Positions 8,426 to 16,870 of a DNA stretch of 28,864 nucleotides are shown piece after piece. Position numbers and translations under genes: made by a program. This DNA is from Chrysophaeum taylorii. Lineage: Eukaryota; Sar; Pelagophyceae; Pelagomonadales; Pelagomonadaceae. The stretch lies in the NCBI GenBank assembly GCA_029834535.1, contig JAQMWT010000638.1, positions 1-28,864 on the forward strand, written 5' to 3'. The notes beneath the pieces were generated by a model, which was not told the origin of the DNA, did no database searches, and worked only from the letters and a program-made list of their open reading frames with translations. Every line of letters begins with the position of its first letter. The stretch's first letter is position 1.

Positions 8426-10219
8426 ATGAACCCAGCCAAGAATAAAGACGCCGCGAGCCGACGATACTCAGTATTGAATCGTGGACGTGGTGGAATATCT
8501 GCTTTATCATCACCTTTTAATGCTCTGAATCCGGCACTTGCTCCTACTGGCTCTCCCAACAACCGTAAACGACCGTCGTATCTCTCTGTTGCTCAAGGAA
8601 CCAAAACACCGGTGACCCCCACGTCAAGATCAACTCGACATGATGTTGACACTCCTGTCAAAAGCACAGAGTACTATTTGTTAAAGCACTGTAAGTTCGA
8701 CGTTATGGCGATGATGTCTGGGAACTTTCTTTCGCTTGGTACTCAACCACCGAACTTCCACCTTCCGCCACCTAAAGATCTGCAATGTTGGTCTCAGCCT
8801 ATCCAACAGCTGCTCACCGACGCACAACAGAACAAGAAAGTTGATAATCTTCATTTCTTGAGCTCCCTCCTGTGCTTAAAGACCAAACGTATTCGTAATG
8901 CACCAAATGTGCCGATGAATGAAGGCATACGGTTGCATAAATACCCACCAATCAAGGGAGTCGTCAAATTACATGTGCTTTGCACCAAATTCTTCAATAA
9001 AACGGACGCACCTAGTACGCCGCTTGTTCTCGCCATTTGTACTGAGGACGAAGTCAAAACGGACGAAATTACTAAAATCATTGAAGAGCACTTGCCATCA
9101 GCACAACATGCCACACACTGCTTCGATGTGCCTCGTCCAGCTTTCTTTTTTATCTGTGTTATGTGTAATCTGTCGCAACACGGGACCGCATTAACTAGGA
9201 ATCGTCTTCATTCGTTTCATCTTTCGTGTCATAATGACCCAGCCCACATGCGAGCCATCATCTTGCGCTTTGGAAAGTCCATTCCAATTAATAAGTTGCT
9301 CAAAGATGCGCTCATTAAATGCATGGCTACTCACAACCTTAACGTTTCTGATATAGTAGTTAACCCAGATGATCACTCACCCCTTTTGCTACAGCTACCT
9401 CATATTTCTACCGTTAATATCGAAGTCCTTGTAACGGCTTGGTCATTACTACAGTCCGTCGAAGATAAAGTCTGCATTGTCACAAACCCGGATGAGTTGC
9501 TCGCTGTTCTCATTGAAGGTTTCGTTAATGATGTTTCACGCCAGCTTAATGATACTTCTCACGAGATGTTACCGCCAATGTTGGACTACTTCCTTAAGTT
9601 AGTCCTAGATCAGCAGACTATTATCAAGAATGTACTTATCCATGTTGGTTATCCTTATGCCACAATAGACGCATTATCGGACACAAAATTGTCTGAAGTC
9701 GAACCAGCACAAGTCGGACTTACTACAGATGTACCTCCTGACAATGTGCATGAAACTTTGCGACTTTTAAGAGAAGAAATACAATCACTTTCTTTGCACG
9801 TCGCCAAGAGTGATAAGCAATCTTTAGAACGTGATCAACGACTTTCGGATGCTTTGGAAACCATCACTCAACTTCGAAGTGCTAACGATGCTCTCATCGC
9901 GCAAGTAACTGAGAACATCAAACATGTGCCACTCTTTGACAATTTGCTTTCCAGCTACCAGATGCACCAGGATGCTACATTGTCTACCCTTGCTGTCTTA
10001 GCTCATGTGATTTCTAAATCCATGATCACTTCTGTTGAACAGTCTCCTCCAAATACCTTTGAGGAGACACAGCAAATCCTAATCGAAAATACAGCAGCCG
10101 GCTTACATACTGCTATGTCTGATGCACAGGATCATGTTATTCCTGCAACAGAACTGCGTACTCTAACACCTGCTTCGGCTATGTCCTATTTGTCTTCTGT
10201 CATGTCACCACTTTGCTGA
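8426..10219 (+). CDS. Intact ORF downstream of copia pol (copy B), 597 aa, novel element protein
   Basis: This is the longest clean ORF of the window. The frame is open from 8375 with a TTG, but the first ATG is at 8426 (MNPAKNKDAASRRYS), which I prefer. The N-terminal ~75 residues are basic and rich in Ser, Pro and Thr. The middle is conserved with copies A and C; for example HMRAIILRFGK here faces HLRATILRVYF in C. At about residues 435-510 there is a likely coiled coil (ETLRLLREEIQSL, then LSDALETITQLRSANDALI). I see no CCHC knuckle, protease, signal peptide or convincing membrane segment, so a gag or envelope role is not shown. It lies 3' of pol, where some plant copia lineages (Sireviruses) also carry an extra ORF. 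The frame closes with TGA 10217-10219, but homologous sequence continues one frame over. Confidence 0.8.
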   Translation: MNPAKNKDAASRRYSVLNRGRGGISALSSPFNALNPALAPTGSPNNRKRPSYLSVAQGTKTPVTPTSRSTRHDVDTPVKSTEYYLLKHCKFDVMAMMSGNFLSLGTQPPNFHLPPPKDLQCWSQPIQQLLTDAQQNKKVDNLHFLSSLLCLKTKRIRNAPNVPMNEGIRLHKYPPIKGVVKLHVLCTKFFNKTDAPSTPLVLAICTEDEVKTDEITKIIEEHLPSAQHATHCFDVPRPAFFFICVMCNLSQHGTALTRNRLHSFHLSCHNDPAHMRAIILRFGKSIPINKLLKDALIKCMATHNLNVSDIVVNPDDHSPLLLQLPHISTVNIEVLVTAWSLLQSVEDKVCIVTNPDELLAVLIEGFVNDVSRQLNDTSHEMLPPMLDYFLKLVLDQQTIIKNVLIHVGYPYATIDALSDTKLSEVEPAQVGLTTDVPPDNVHETLRLLREEIQSLSLHVAKSDKQSLERDQRLSDALETITQLRSANDALIAQVTENIKHVPLFDNLLSSYQMHQDATLSTLAVLAHVISKSMITSVEQSPPNTFEETQQILIENTAAGLHTAMSDAQDHVIPATELRTLTPASAMSYLSSVMSPLC

Positions 10220-10400
10220 TCTCTGCGACGCGACTACTATAAACAACACTACAACTAACGACCAGTTCGAAGATCATGACACTTCCTCTCCAGAATTAAA
10301 TAAACTTGGAGACAATAGTGATGATGAATTGGACCACACATCTGACGTTGTGGATGCTGATTCATTACGTAATGTGACAACACGTCCAACTTCCTCCTAA
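10212..10400 (+). pseudogene. Acidic C-terminal tail of the copy B downstream ORF in the +1 frame
   Basis: Immediately across the TGA at 10217, the +1 frame is open to TAA 10398-10400 and encodes about 60 residues rich in D and E (DQFEDHDTSSPELNKLGDNS, then DDELDH and DVVDAD). The copy C counterpart also ends in an acidic tail (EPEDDDLSAIREISEDRA) in frame with its coiled coil. The tail therefore looks like the original C-terminus, cut off in B by a one-base change at the CACTTTGCTGATC site, or joined by a programmed +1 shift. Mutation is the simpler reading. Confidence 0.55.
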
Positions 10401-10790
10401 TGTTAATTGTAATGTTATCTCATCATTTATGTTGTTGTTTTATGTTTAAGTTACCCGATGCTCTCATGTATCGTACACAAGCTTCACACTCAAGAGCGTC
10501 TGGAATGCATAAAGCCTTTCCCACACGCTGAGGGGGTCCAGAGCGCTACACTATAATGTGTACGACACTGGCATTCCTTACTCCCTCTTTCACACTTCTT
10601 CTACTTGAGGGTTTTCTCTCCGCAATACGGCTTTCCCTTTCCTTCCTTACCCTCCCGCAATTATTTATTTCAAGACTATGAAGTTCTCGGTCTGAAGCTC
10701 TCTTCCAACAAGGAGTAGTCCTCCGGGTGCGTACCGTTAGGTACGAGGTTTTCTGCTTAATTAGCAGAGGCTTCGTTCCTCGTTGTCAAT
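10401..10790 (+). repeat. Probable 3' LTR region of copia copy B
   Basis: The region is non-coding and AT-rich. It starts directly after the acidic-tail stop codon with TGTTAATTGTAATG and could end at about 10788 with CGTTGTCA, a TG...CA layout. A core GCTGAGGGGGTCCAGAG at about 10529-10546 matches CTCGAGGGGGTGCAGAG in the LTRs of A and C. A palindrome TCTGCTTAATTAGCAGA is at 10752-10768. No polypurine tract is obvious and no 5' LTR exists in the window, so the boundaries are estimates. Confidence 0.45.
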
Positions 10791-11429
10791 GTAAACGCTT
10801 CTATGGGACCTAATATCCTTCAGAAGTTGGGGCCTAAATCCCTACCTTGTGTAGTAGCATGTGACAAGCAGAATGGTCTGTACACGCCTAAGACCGCACG
10901 CGGTCTCTACCATGTACCCCGGAGAGGGTCAAATCTCTCCAACCCCTTCGTTGTTTGGGTCCAACGCGCTTCGATTCTTTTGGATTCGTTTTCGGCCGCC
11001 GCAGCGGCGCACGCAAAGCGAGGGTTTTCAGGTACGGGCACGTCGGTAATATCAAGACAGGTTCCGGTCCGGGGTACGTTCCGGGTCCGGGTACATCCCG
11101 GGTCGGGGTACGCCCCGGGCCCGGGTACGCCCCGGGTCCGGGTAACAACCGCCCCGGACCACCGGGTATCGCACCCACACCCGGTCATTTGCCGGGTATA
11201 CCCGAATGGCCGGGAACCCGTATGAACGAGAAGTTGGGTGCCGGGTAGGGAGGGTATCGGGTACACCCGATGGTCAAACGAGTATGGAAACGTACTGAAG
11301 CGTACTAAAACGACCTCTTACCAAGTGGGTGTCCCCGCCCACCGTACCCATACTCGAGCGTACCCATACCTTCGACGTACCCGTACCCTCGACGTACCCG
11401 TACCCGTACCCTCGAGCGTACCCGCACCC
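10791..11429. repeat. GGGTAC/GTACCC-rich low-complexity DNA
   Basis: No gene is supported. From about 11060 to 11260 the + strand is dominated by short variants of CCGGGTCCGGGTAC, and from about 11340 to 11429 by GTACCC-type units (CGTACCCGTACCCTCGA). All six frames are open only because the sequence is repetitive (PGPGT, YPYP peptides). The first part, 10800-11030, is ordinary-looking sequence in which I see nothing definite. Confidence 0.6.
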
Positions 11430-11617
11430 ACCATGTACCCAGACCCACCATGTACCCAGACCCACCATGTACCCAGACCCACCATATACCCAGACCCACC
11501 ATGTACCCAGACCCACCATATACCCAGACCCATCATATACCCAGACCCACCATGTACCCAGACCCACCATATACCCAGACCCACCATGGTACCCAGACCC
11601 ACCACATACCCAGACCC
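11430..11617. repeat. 17-bp minisatellite, about 11 units
   Basis: The unit is ACCATGTACCCAGACCC, with a common variant ACCATATACCCAGACCC. Eleven units run head to tail; one has an extra G (11583-11600), and the last reads ACCACATACCCAGACCC. Because 17 is not a multiple of 3, the apparent proteins rotate frame and are artefacts. Confidence 0.92.
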
Positions 11618-11750
11618 ACCAAGCCCCAAAAGAGTGCGTTTTCCGGGTGTACCCGGACCCGCCGTACCCGTACCCGTCAAACCCGCTCCATGCGGGTCTC
11701 CTACCCGTTTTTTGGGGAAATCCCCCTACCCGTGTTTGACGCTACCCGGG

Positions 11751-11783
11751 GCCCCAGCGCGCAAAAGTTTTGCGCGCTGGGGC
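11751..11783. repeat. Perfect 16-bp inverted repeat with 1-nt spacer
   Basis: GCCCCAGCGCGCAAAA (11751-11766) faces its exact reverse complement at 11768-11783 around a single G. It lies between the GTACCC-rich DNA and the 3' end of the minus-strand gene remnant. It could be a transposon-end hairpin or a cruciform. Confidence 0.85.
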
Positions 11784-11849
11784 TACTTCTATTGTCCTGG
11801 TCTTCCCGCTGGGCGTCCGGGAAATAGCGGTGTCGAGACCCGCGAACGC

Positions 11850-13925
11850 AGCTATGCGAAGTCGTCGTCAACGTCGACGTCCATCGTGTCCTCCTCCCCC
11901 TCCTCGTCGTCGTCGTGTTCGTTGTCATCGGACGCGAAGCACCAGGAAGCCGGCTTGAAGCCACTGAAGAAGGTGGTGTGGTTCGCGCGGAGCCACCCGC
12001 TGAAACTGTCGTCATAGGAAACGAAGATCCAACCCAGCCCGAGTCTCTTGCGACCGTCCTTGGAGTTTTCGTCGGATACCGCCTCGATGGTGCCGGGCAT
12101 CCAGTAGCAGCCCGGATGACCCGAAAACTCCCAGAGAACCTCGACGCGTGACCCAACCAACGCCACGTCGATCGTCGGTAGCTTGAGCTGCCACTCGTTG
12201 TCCGCGTCGGCTTCCTCGGGTGGCCATAGGCGCGGCAATCCCCAACCTTGGCCTTGGGCTCGTCAACGCTCAAGTGTCGCCTCGCGTCGAGTTCGACACG
12301 CTGGGTCGTCGCGGTCCCAAACACTGGCAGCTGCCGTCGACGCTCACCCGGGACCACTGCATCGGCGACCAACTTGCAGGAGTTGGTGTTGATCTGTTCG
12401 TAGACGTACTGGAGGTGCGCGGTGAGGAATTCGACGTTGGCCTTAGAAACGGCCTGACCGATCGTCGGGTCCTTGCCCTAGGTGTAGGACTTGGGTTTGA
12501 GGTCGTCCATACCCAAGCCGACGAAGTACCGCTCGATGTTCGCCTAGAGGACGTTCGACCACGCAGCGTCGCTCGGGAGCTGCGTAAGTGCCGCGTCGAG
12601 TCGCCACTTGGCCGTCGAGCGTTGGGTCCTCCCGAAGAGGGCATGCTCGTCGACGACAGGCTCGACTTTCATGGCATCCAGGGCTTGGCATAGTCGTTCA
12701 CTTGGCGCTCGCGGGCCTTCTCGACGGCCGCGGCGGCGCGACGGTGACAGTGCTCCCGGCGCGTGACAGCCTGCTCCTCGTGGTTCTGTCGACCACGACG
12801 TGCCGCCTCCATCAACGTTCCTTGAACGTCGTCGCTGAGCGTGGCGAGGCGCTCTCCATCAACTCGAACTAGCCTTCGTCGTCGTTCGACCAGCGACCTC
12901 GGCGACGACGTGTCGCTGGCGCTTTGCCGCAAATCTCGTGGCGGCGCAGTCGAAGATATGGTCACGTTGACATGAGACGACCGGCGCAGCTTTCGACGCT
13001 CATGTTGAAGTAGGCGACGTGGTAATACTTCAAGGTGCCAAACTCGCCCTCGACCTCGCTCGAGTTATGCCGCGCGCCATCGAAGGCTCTCTGGAGCTCC
13101 CACGTCTGGTTGACCGCCGCGAGGTCGCCGTCGCCAACGTAGCGCATAGACTACCCCCCCTCTAACGTGCGCCGCATGCCGCGGCCCCAGGCCCGGGGCG
13201 CCTCGAGCATGGTCTTGGTCTCTGGATCATTCGCGGGAGAGTAGAGACGCGCCCGAACGGCCGTGGCGTCGTGGATCGTGGACTGGCCGTCGACGAATAG
13301 CTTCGCCGACGCGGCCCGCATCTCGATGAAAACGGCGTATGTGGCGATCTCGGTGTTTTCGAAGGCCTCGTTCATGCTCGGCGGTCGCGACAAGTTGTGG
13401 ATTATAAACCCTGGCAGACTATGAAGAAGGCTTACGCTCGCTCGAGAACTGTCGCCGCGTCGGCTCCGTAGCGCTCGCGGTGAACTTGACGAAGGAGATG
13501 GAGTGCTCGATTCAGGTCGCCATACCGATCGGCGATCGCCTTGCCCTCGCCTGCCGCGCTCTGGTCGGAGATCTCGTAAGCGCTGAGCGTCCAGTTCTCC
13601 GCCTGGCACGTTTGAAGCGAACCTGGGTGTTAGCGACCTCTTTGCCGTCGAGCGGCGACGCGTCCGTCGCCGCGTCGACGGGGTCGCCGTATCCCAGCAG
13701 CGCGAGGGCGACGGCGGCCTCGTGAAGGATGCCAATCTCTGAGCGCAGGTCGCGAATGAATGGAGCATTCGGACGGGAGCTCCATGTCGCTCGCCCGCTC
13801 CGAGCCAACGACCACCTCGACGACCGAGGGCAGGACCTCGGGGATCTCCGACGGCGCAACCCGCGAGGCGAGCAGTTTCATACACAGCGCCCGGAGCTTC
13901 GATTCCCACGGCATGCCCTTGCCGG
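11850..13925 (-). pseudogene. Transposase-like gene remnant: middle and Tudor-like acidic C-terminus
   Basis: This continues the gene that starts at 14944, with several frame changes. Recognisable blocks, 5' to 3' on the minus strand, are: WESKLRALCMKLLASRVAP (about 13915-13850); DLRSEIGILHEAAVALALLG then TDASPLDGKEVANTQVRFK (about 13755-13610); NWTLSAYEISDQSAAGEGKA; YVGDGDLAAVNQTWELQRAF (below 13147); a basic helical stretch EAARRGRQNHEEQAVTRREH; KWRLDAALTQLPSDAAWSNV; and a C-terminal domain reading VGSRVEVLWEF, YWMPGTIEAVSD, GWIFVSYDD, ending in an acidic DDDEEGEEDTMDVD tail (stop about 11849). In-frame TAGs occur, e.g. after NVL and after SYT. The D-containing TDASPLDGK block resembles the first catalytic region of some DDE-type transposon proteins, which is inference. 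The C-terminus resembles Tudor/SH3-like barrels. Confidence 0.55.
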
Positions 13926-14944
13926 GTCCCGGGTCCGTTGCCGGATGGTTTCCGCGAGATCCACACTTCGGCGTTCTGCTTCTCGAGGGCAGCAACCCGC
14001 TCCCGCAGCCGCTCGATCTCCTCCTCCTTGGCCTGGACGCGGCCCTCGGCAGCCGTGAGCTCGATCTCCATTTGCTTCGCCTCCTGGTTGACAGCAGCGT
14101 ATTTGTCCTTGAATTGTCGCATGGCCTGAAGGTCCGATTTCTTCAGTCGGCTCCTCGTCGGTGCCTCTGCGGCCACCGCAGCCCGTCTTGCCGCCTCCGT
14201 TGACTGGGCCTTGGTCGCGTTGAGCTCGCCGGTGGATAGCTGCACCTTCGCAGCATCGCGCTCGTGCTGCTTCTCCCTCCCGGCAACTTGGCGCTCGTTC
14301 CGGACCCGGAGTCGCTCCTCCCGACGAGCGGCATCCCGAACCTCGTCATCGTAATTCCCCTCGGCCTTCAGACGCAGCGCCTCGGACTTAGCCCGCCCTG
14401 TCTCGGCATCGAGAGTCTCGGCGTGGGCCTGGTTCCGCTCGCGCTCGGCTGCGGCAGCGCGCCGCTGCTGGGTCTCCTTGGCCACCTTGGGACTGTTGAT
14501 GATATTGTCCTTCGGTGCTAGCTGCTTCCGAAGCAATGGTGAGGGCGGGCTGGGCACTTCGGTTGGACGAGGTTGAAGCGGGCGTCGCGCGCGGCTCAGC
14601 GCCTCTATGCTGTGCGCCGAGGGACCACGGTTCTCCTTCTCTGCGCTCTCGCGAATGCCGGCAAGGCCAACATTGACCACTGTCTTATCAACAGCGTATT
14701 TGACAGCGAGCGTCACGGTATCCGTCCCAGGGTCGTAATGCATCTTCTGAACCACCCCCAGCCCCTCCTCCACTCTTTGACCGCTGGAGTAGTCGTGAAC
14801 GATACACACTTTGTCGCCCGGCCGAATCCGCGTCTTGAGGTGCTTGGTAAGAGCGTCCGAGATGCGGCGCGAGGATAGCTTGCACCTGGCCGCCTTTACG
14901 CTGCGCGGGTGCGAAGTCTCGCCTACAACAGGGTGAGCAAGCAT
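13926..14944 (-). pseudogene. Coiled-coil N-terminal part of the same minus-strand gene
   Basis: The frame is open without stops from an ATG at 14944 (MLAHPVVGETSHPRS) for about 340 codons. Residues ~40-95 form a small beta-rich-looking domain (RPGDKVCIVHDY, GLGVVQKMHYD, VTLAVKY). A Pro-rich linker follows, then a long charged helix from about residue 150 to 340, very rich in A, E, R, K and Q (e.g. RVQAKEEEIERLRERVAALE), a clear coiled coil. Coding identity is lost at about 13925, where the sensible reading jumps frame. The same frame stays open to 13151 but with Arg/Pro/Ser-rich, non-protein-like content through much of that stretch. The protein family is not known to me. Confidence 0.6.
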
Positions 14945-15150
14945 TAAAGTCGATGCTGCAGTCAAGTCCCGTCATGTTTATGATGCGCCCCAGGTCGGGC
15001 GGCTCTCCCAACCGTCGTTCAAGGTTGGCAACGAAATAGACGCACTCAGATCCACGCGTCTCTCAAGTCTGGCGGCTTTCAAGCGCATCCCCGGCGGATC
15101 CGCCGCGTCGGGGGCATCCGTAGGCTGGTCCCTGGGACCGGGTCGCTCTT
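14945..15150. other. Spacer between gene remnant and MULE
   Basis: No convincing gene lies here. A GC-rich palindromic stretch CCCCGGCGGATCCGCCG is near 15090. This is the upstream flank of the minus-strand gene and should hold any promoter for it, but I can point to none. Confidence 0.4.
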
Positions 15151-15214
15151 GGGATAATGGTTTACGTACCCAGGGATAATAAATTTTGGGTACCCCCTAT
15201 GGCACTATAAGAAG
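15151..15214 (+). repeat. MULE left terminal inverted repeat
   Basis: The outer end is GGGATAATGG and the inner end is CTATAAGAAGTC. It pairs with 16522-16586 over essentially its whole length. Confidence 0.88.
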
Positions 15215-15360
15215 TCCAATGTTGGGATCAAGAGTTTAACGGTGCTACGTGTCTGCAACCCTGCCCTGACTCGCTTGAAACCACTATAGAAAGAGGGACG
15301 CGTACAGTGGTGGCGGTGCGGGTGCTTGAAGGCTTTGGTGTGGTGTGTAGGCTCGCGCAC

Positions 15361-15421
15361 ACGCGGTGTGGTGTGGTGTGGTGTGGTGTGGTGTGGGGTG
15401 GGGTGGGGTGGGGTGGGGTGG
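15361..15421. repeat. Simple repeat of GGTGT then GGGGT units
   Basis: About six GGTGT-type pentamers are followed by about five GGGGT-type pentamers. The tract lies inside the MULE, 3' of the SWIM-encoding frame, in the untranslated part. Confidence 0.9.
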
Positions 15422-15510
15422 CAGCCGAGCCTGGAATGGCAGCGCGCTTAGCTGCGGCCGCGACCGCGATGTCGAGCAGGCTTCGCGCTCAACGCCTCTC
15501 CGCCGTGCGC

Positions 15511-16015
15511 TTAGGCACCGCGACCACGGCCGCGCTTGCGGAAGGGCAGGATAATCGTGTTTTCCGGGACTTGAGCGTGCTTGAGGCGGATTGCGAGAGC
15601 GAGAACGTGCTTGCACTTGTAATAGTGCCAGAATTTGGTGCAGCTGCACGTGTAGAACGTGGGCGATTGATGTCCGGGTCCAGCCTTTTTGAGGACGTGG
15701 GCCGCCCCGATGACGCTCAGAGCCTCGTCCAGGGACTTCCCGTCCAGGGTGTGACACAAGCCGCTGTTTTCTGCGACGACGACAAAGTCACAGAGAAATC
15801 GAAGGGTCTGCTTGCTCTTGGTCGCCTTGACAGAAATGCCCTTGACTGCTTCGTGTCCGGACGACGAGAGTAAGACGAAGGAGTCGGACTTGACTTTCTT
15901 GAGGAAGTCGCCATCGAGCTTGCCAGCGTGAATGTACTCCTGCGCCTCCTTCCAATCCCTGCCGTTGATCTGCGGGTGCTGAGCAAATAGCCATCGTTTT
16001 GGCTCCGAGTCTCGA
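15511..16015 (-). pseudogene. MULE transposase C-terminus with SWIM zinc finger
   Basis: The minus-strand frame is open from about 16015 (KRWLFAQHPQINGRDWKEAQ) to a stop just below 15511. It reads SDSFVLLSSGHEAVKG, a region corresponding to sequence before SWIM fingers in MULE and FAR1-like proteins, then YTCSCTKFWHYYKCKHVLAL. This fits the SWIM pattern CxCx(n)CxH: the Cys-Ser-Cys pair and the Cys-Lys-His pair are all present. A short basic tail RKRGRGRGA ends it. SWIM fingers in this family bind DNA or protein. The ATG at 15759 is internal and is not the natural start. This segment itself looks undamaged; the break to the upstream part is near 16010. Confidence 0.8.
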
Positions 16016-16480
16016 GGTACCGGACGATGCTTCTCCAGGCTGGAACTACGCCGACGACCTCGCGGGCAGTGCCATCCTCCTTGATGAGGTTGTTGCAGGA
16101 TTCGTTGCCGTTGTTGTCGCGGGGCGTACCGGGAGCACCCGTTCGAGCCCGGATCCAGCCGGCCTTTTTCTCATACTTCGCCAGACCGTACTCCGGGCAC
16201 CAGACTTCGATGAATGCGGGGCATTTCTCGGTCCACTCGTCCGTGAAGCGACGCAGGAGTACCTTGTCGAGACCGCCGCCGATCGTGACGACGCTAATTT
16301 GCTCCATCTCGCAGCAGGAGTACCTTGTCGAGACCGCCGCCGATCGTGACGACGCTAATTTGCTCCATCTCGAGCACACAGGACGTTCCGTCGCACTCGT
16401 TCCCAGTGAGCATCTTCAAAGCAGCGACAAGTATCTCGTTGAGTGGTCGCAGCGGTCGCTCCGCCGTGCTGAACAATGAT
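16010..16480 (-). pseudogene. MULE transposase: segment before the SWIM finger
   Basis: The segment reads MFSTAERPLRPLNEIL, ALKMLTGNECDGTSCVLEME, ISVVTIGGGLDKVL, then FTDEWTEKCPAFIEVWCPEY, KKAGWIRARTG and RDNNGNESCNNLIKED. The NNGNESxNNxIK block is characteristic of MULE/FAR1 transposases, where the protein passes from the catalytic core to the C-terminal helices. The DDE catalytic residues themselves are not seen. A 61-bp tandem duplication at 16253-16372 and a frameshift near 16010 break the frame. Confidence 0.75.
16253..16372. repeat. 61-bp direct tandem duplication inside the MULE transposase
   Basis: A segment starting GCAGGAGTACCTTGTCGAGA at 16253 is repeated starting at 16314 with near-perfect identity; both copies end CTAATTTGCTCCATCTCG. 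The 61-bp period changes the reading frame, so on the minus strand the peptide ISVVTIGGGLDKVL is read twice in different frames. Confidence 0.92.
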
Positions 16481-16521
16481 TTTTTTAGTCGTGTGCATCA
16501 GGAGTGACGTCACGACTTCAA

Positions 16522-16586
16522 GACTTTTTATAGTGCCATAGAGGTACCCAAAATTTATTATCCCTGGGTACGTAAACCATTATCCC
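16522..16586 (-). repeat. MULE right terminal inverted repeat
   Basis: This is the inverted partner of 15151-15214. The outer end is CCATTATCCC. Confidence 0.88.
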
Positions 16587-16870
16587 CCAAGGGAATTTTC
16601 CCCTGATCCCTGACGCGCATAGAAATTCCCATCGGCTCACATGCCGCCATCGCCGCGCCAGGCGCCCAACAGACGATCGAACGGCTCTTTGGACTTTCTA
16701 AGCATTTGAATACACCCCGTGCTTGAGAAATGGGCAGGTTTGTCTAGCCTTACCCTCACCCGTAACACGTCACATACGTACTAGTCTTTTGACGCTTCAG
16801 AAATAAGAAGGTTTATTGTGCCTTACCCTCACTAGTACCACGTCACACAGCGCCTTAGATACATACTAAG
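16587..16870. other. Spacer with a ~30-bp imperfect direct repeat
   Basis: No gene is seen. A pair of similar segments, GCCTTACCCTCACCCGTAAC...ACGTCACA at about 16748-16775 and GCCTTACCCTCACTAGTACC...ACGTCACA at about 16821-16849, lies here. It could be a short repeat or duplicated regulatory sites for the minus-strand gene end; I cannot decide. Confidence 0.45.

Larger units (their letters stand above)
15151..16586 (-). mobile_element. Compact MULE-type DNA transposon with ~64-bp TIRs
   Basis: GGGATAATGGTTTACGTACC at 15151 begins a left arm running to about 15214. Its reverse complement, with about two mismatches and one indel, is at 16522-16586, ending GGTACGTAAACCATTATCCC. The 1,436-bp element encloses a minus-strand transposase remnant. 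No clear target-site duplication is visible at the outer edges (CGCTCTT on the left, CCAAGGG on the right). The coding part is only ~330 codons, too short for a whole MULE transposase, so this is an internally deleted, non-autonomous copy. Confidence 0.8.

Noticed and set aside
11238..12017. 259-codon ORF with Tyr-Pro-Asp-Pro repeats
   Set aside because: Produced by the 17-bp minisatellite, which rotates frame; no constraint on one frame.
12220..12693. 157-codon + strand ORF in the GC-rich region
   Set aside because: It is the antisense shadow of the minus-strand gene, whose reading (KWRLDAALTQLPSDAAW, ANIERYFVGLGMDDL) is more protein-like and continues on both sides.
13151..13925. 3' part of the 604-codon minus-strand ORF as genuine in-frame protein
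   Set aside because: Between about 13900 and 13450 the frame gives Arg/Pro/Ser-rich text while sensible blocks lie in the other two frames; the open frame there is a GC effect.
16749..16850. Short CCTTACCCTCAC direct repeats as a CRISPR-like or telomere-like array
   Set aside because: Only two imperfect units, eukaryotic context, no regular spacing.
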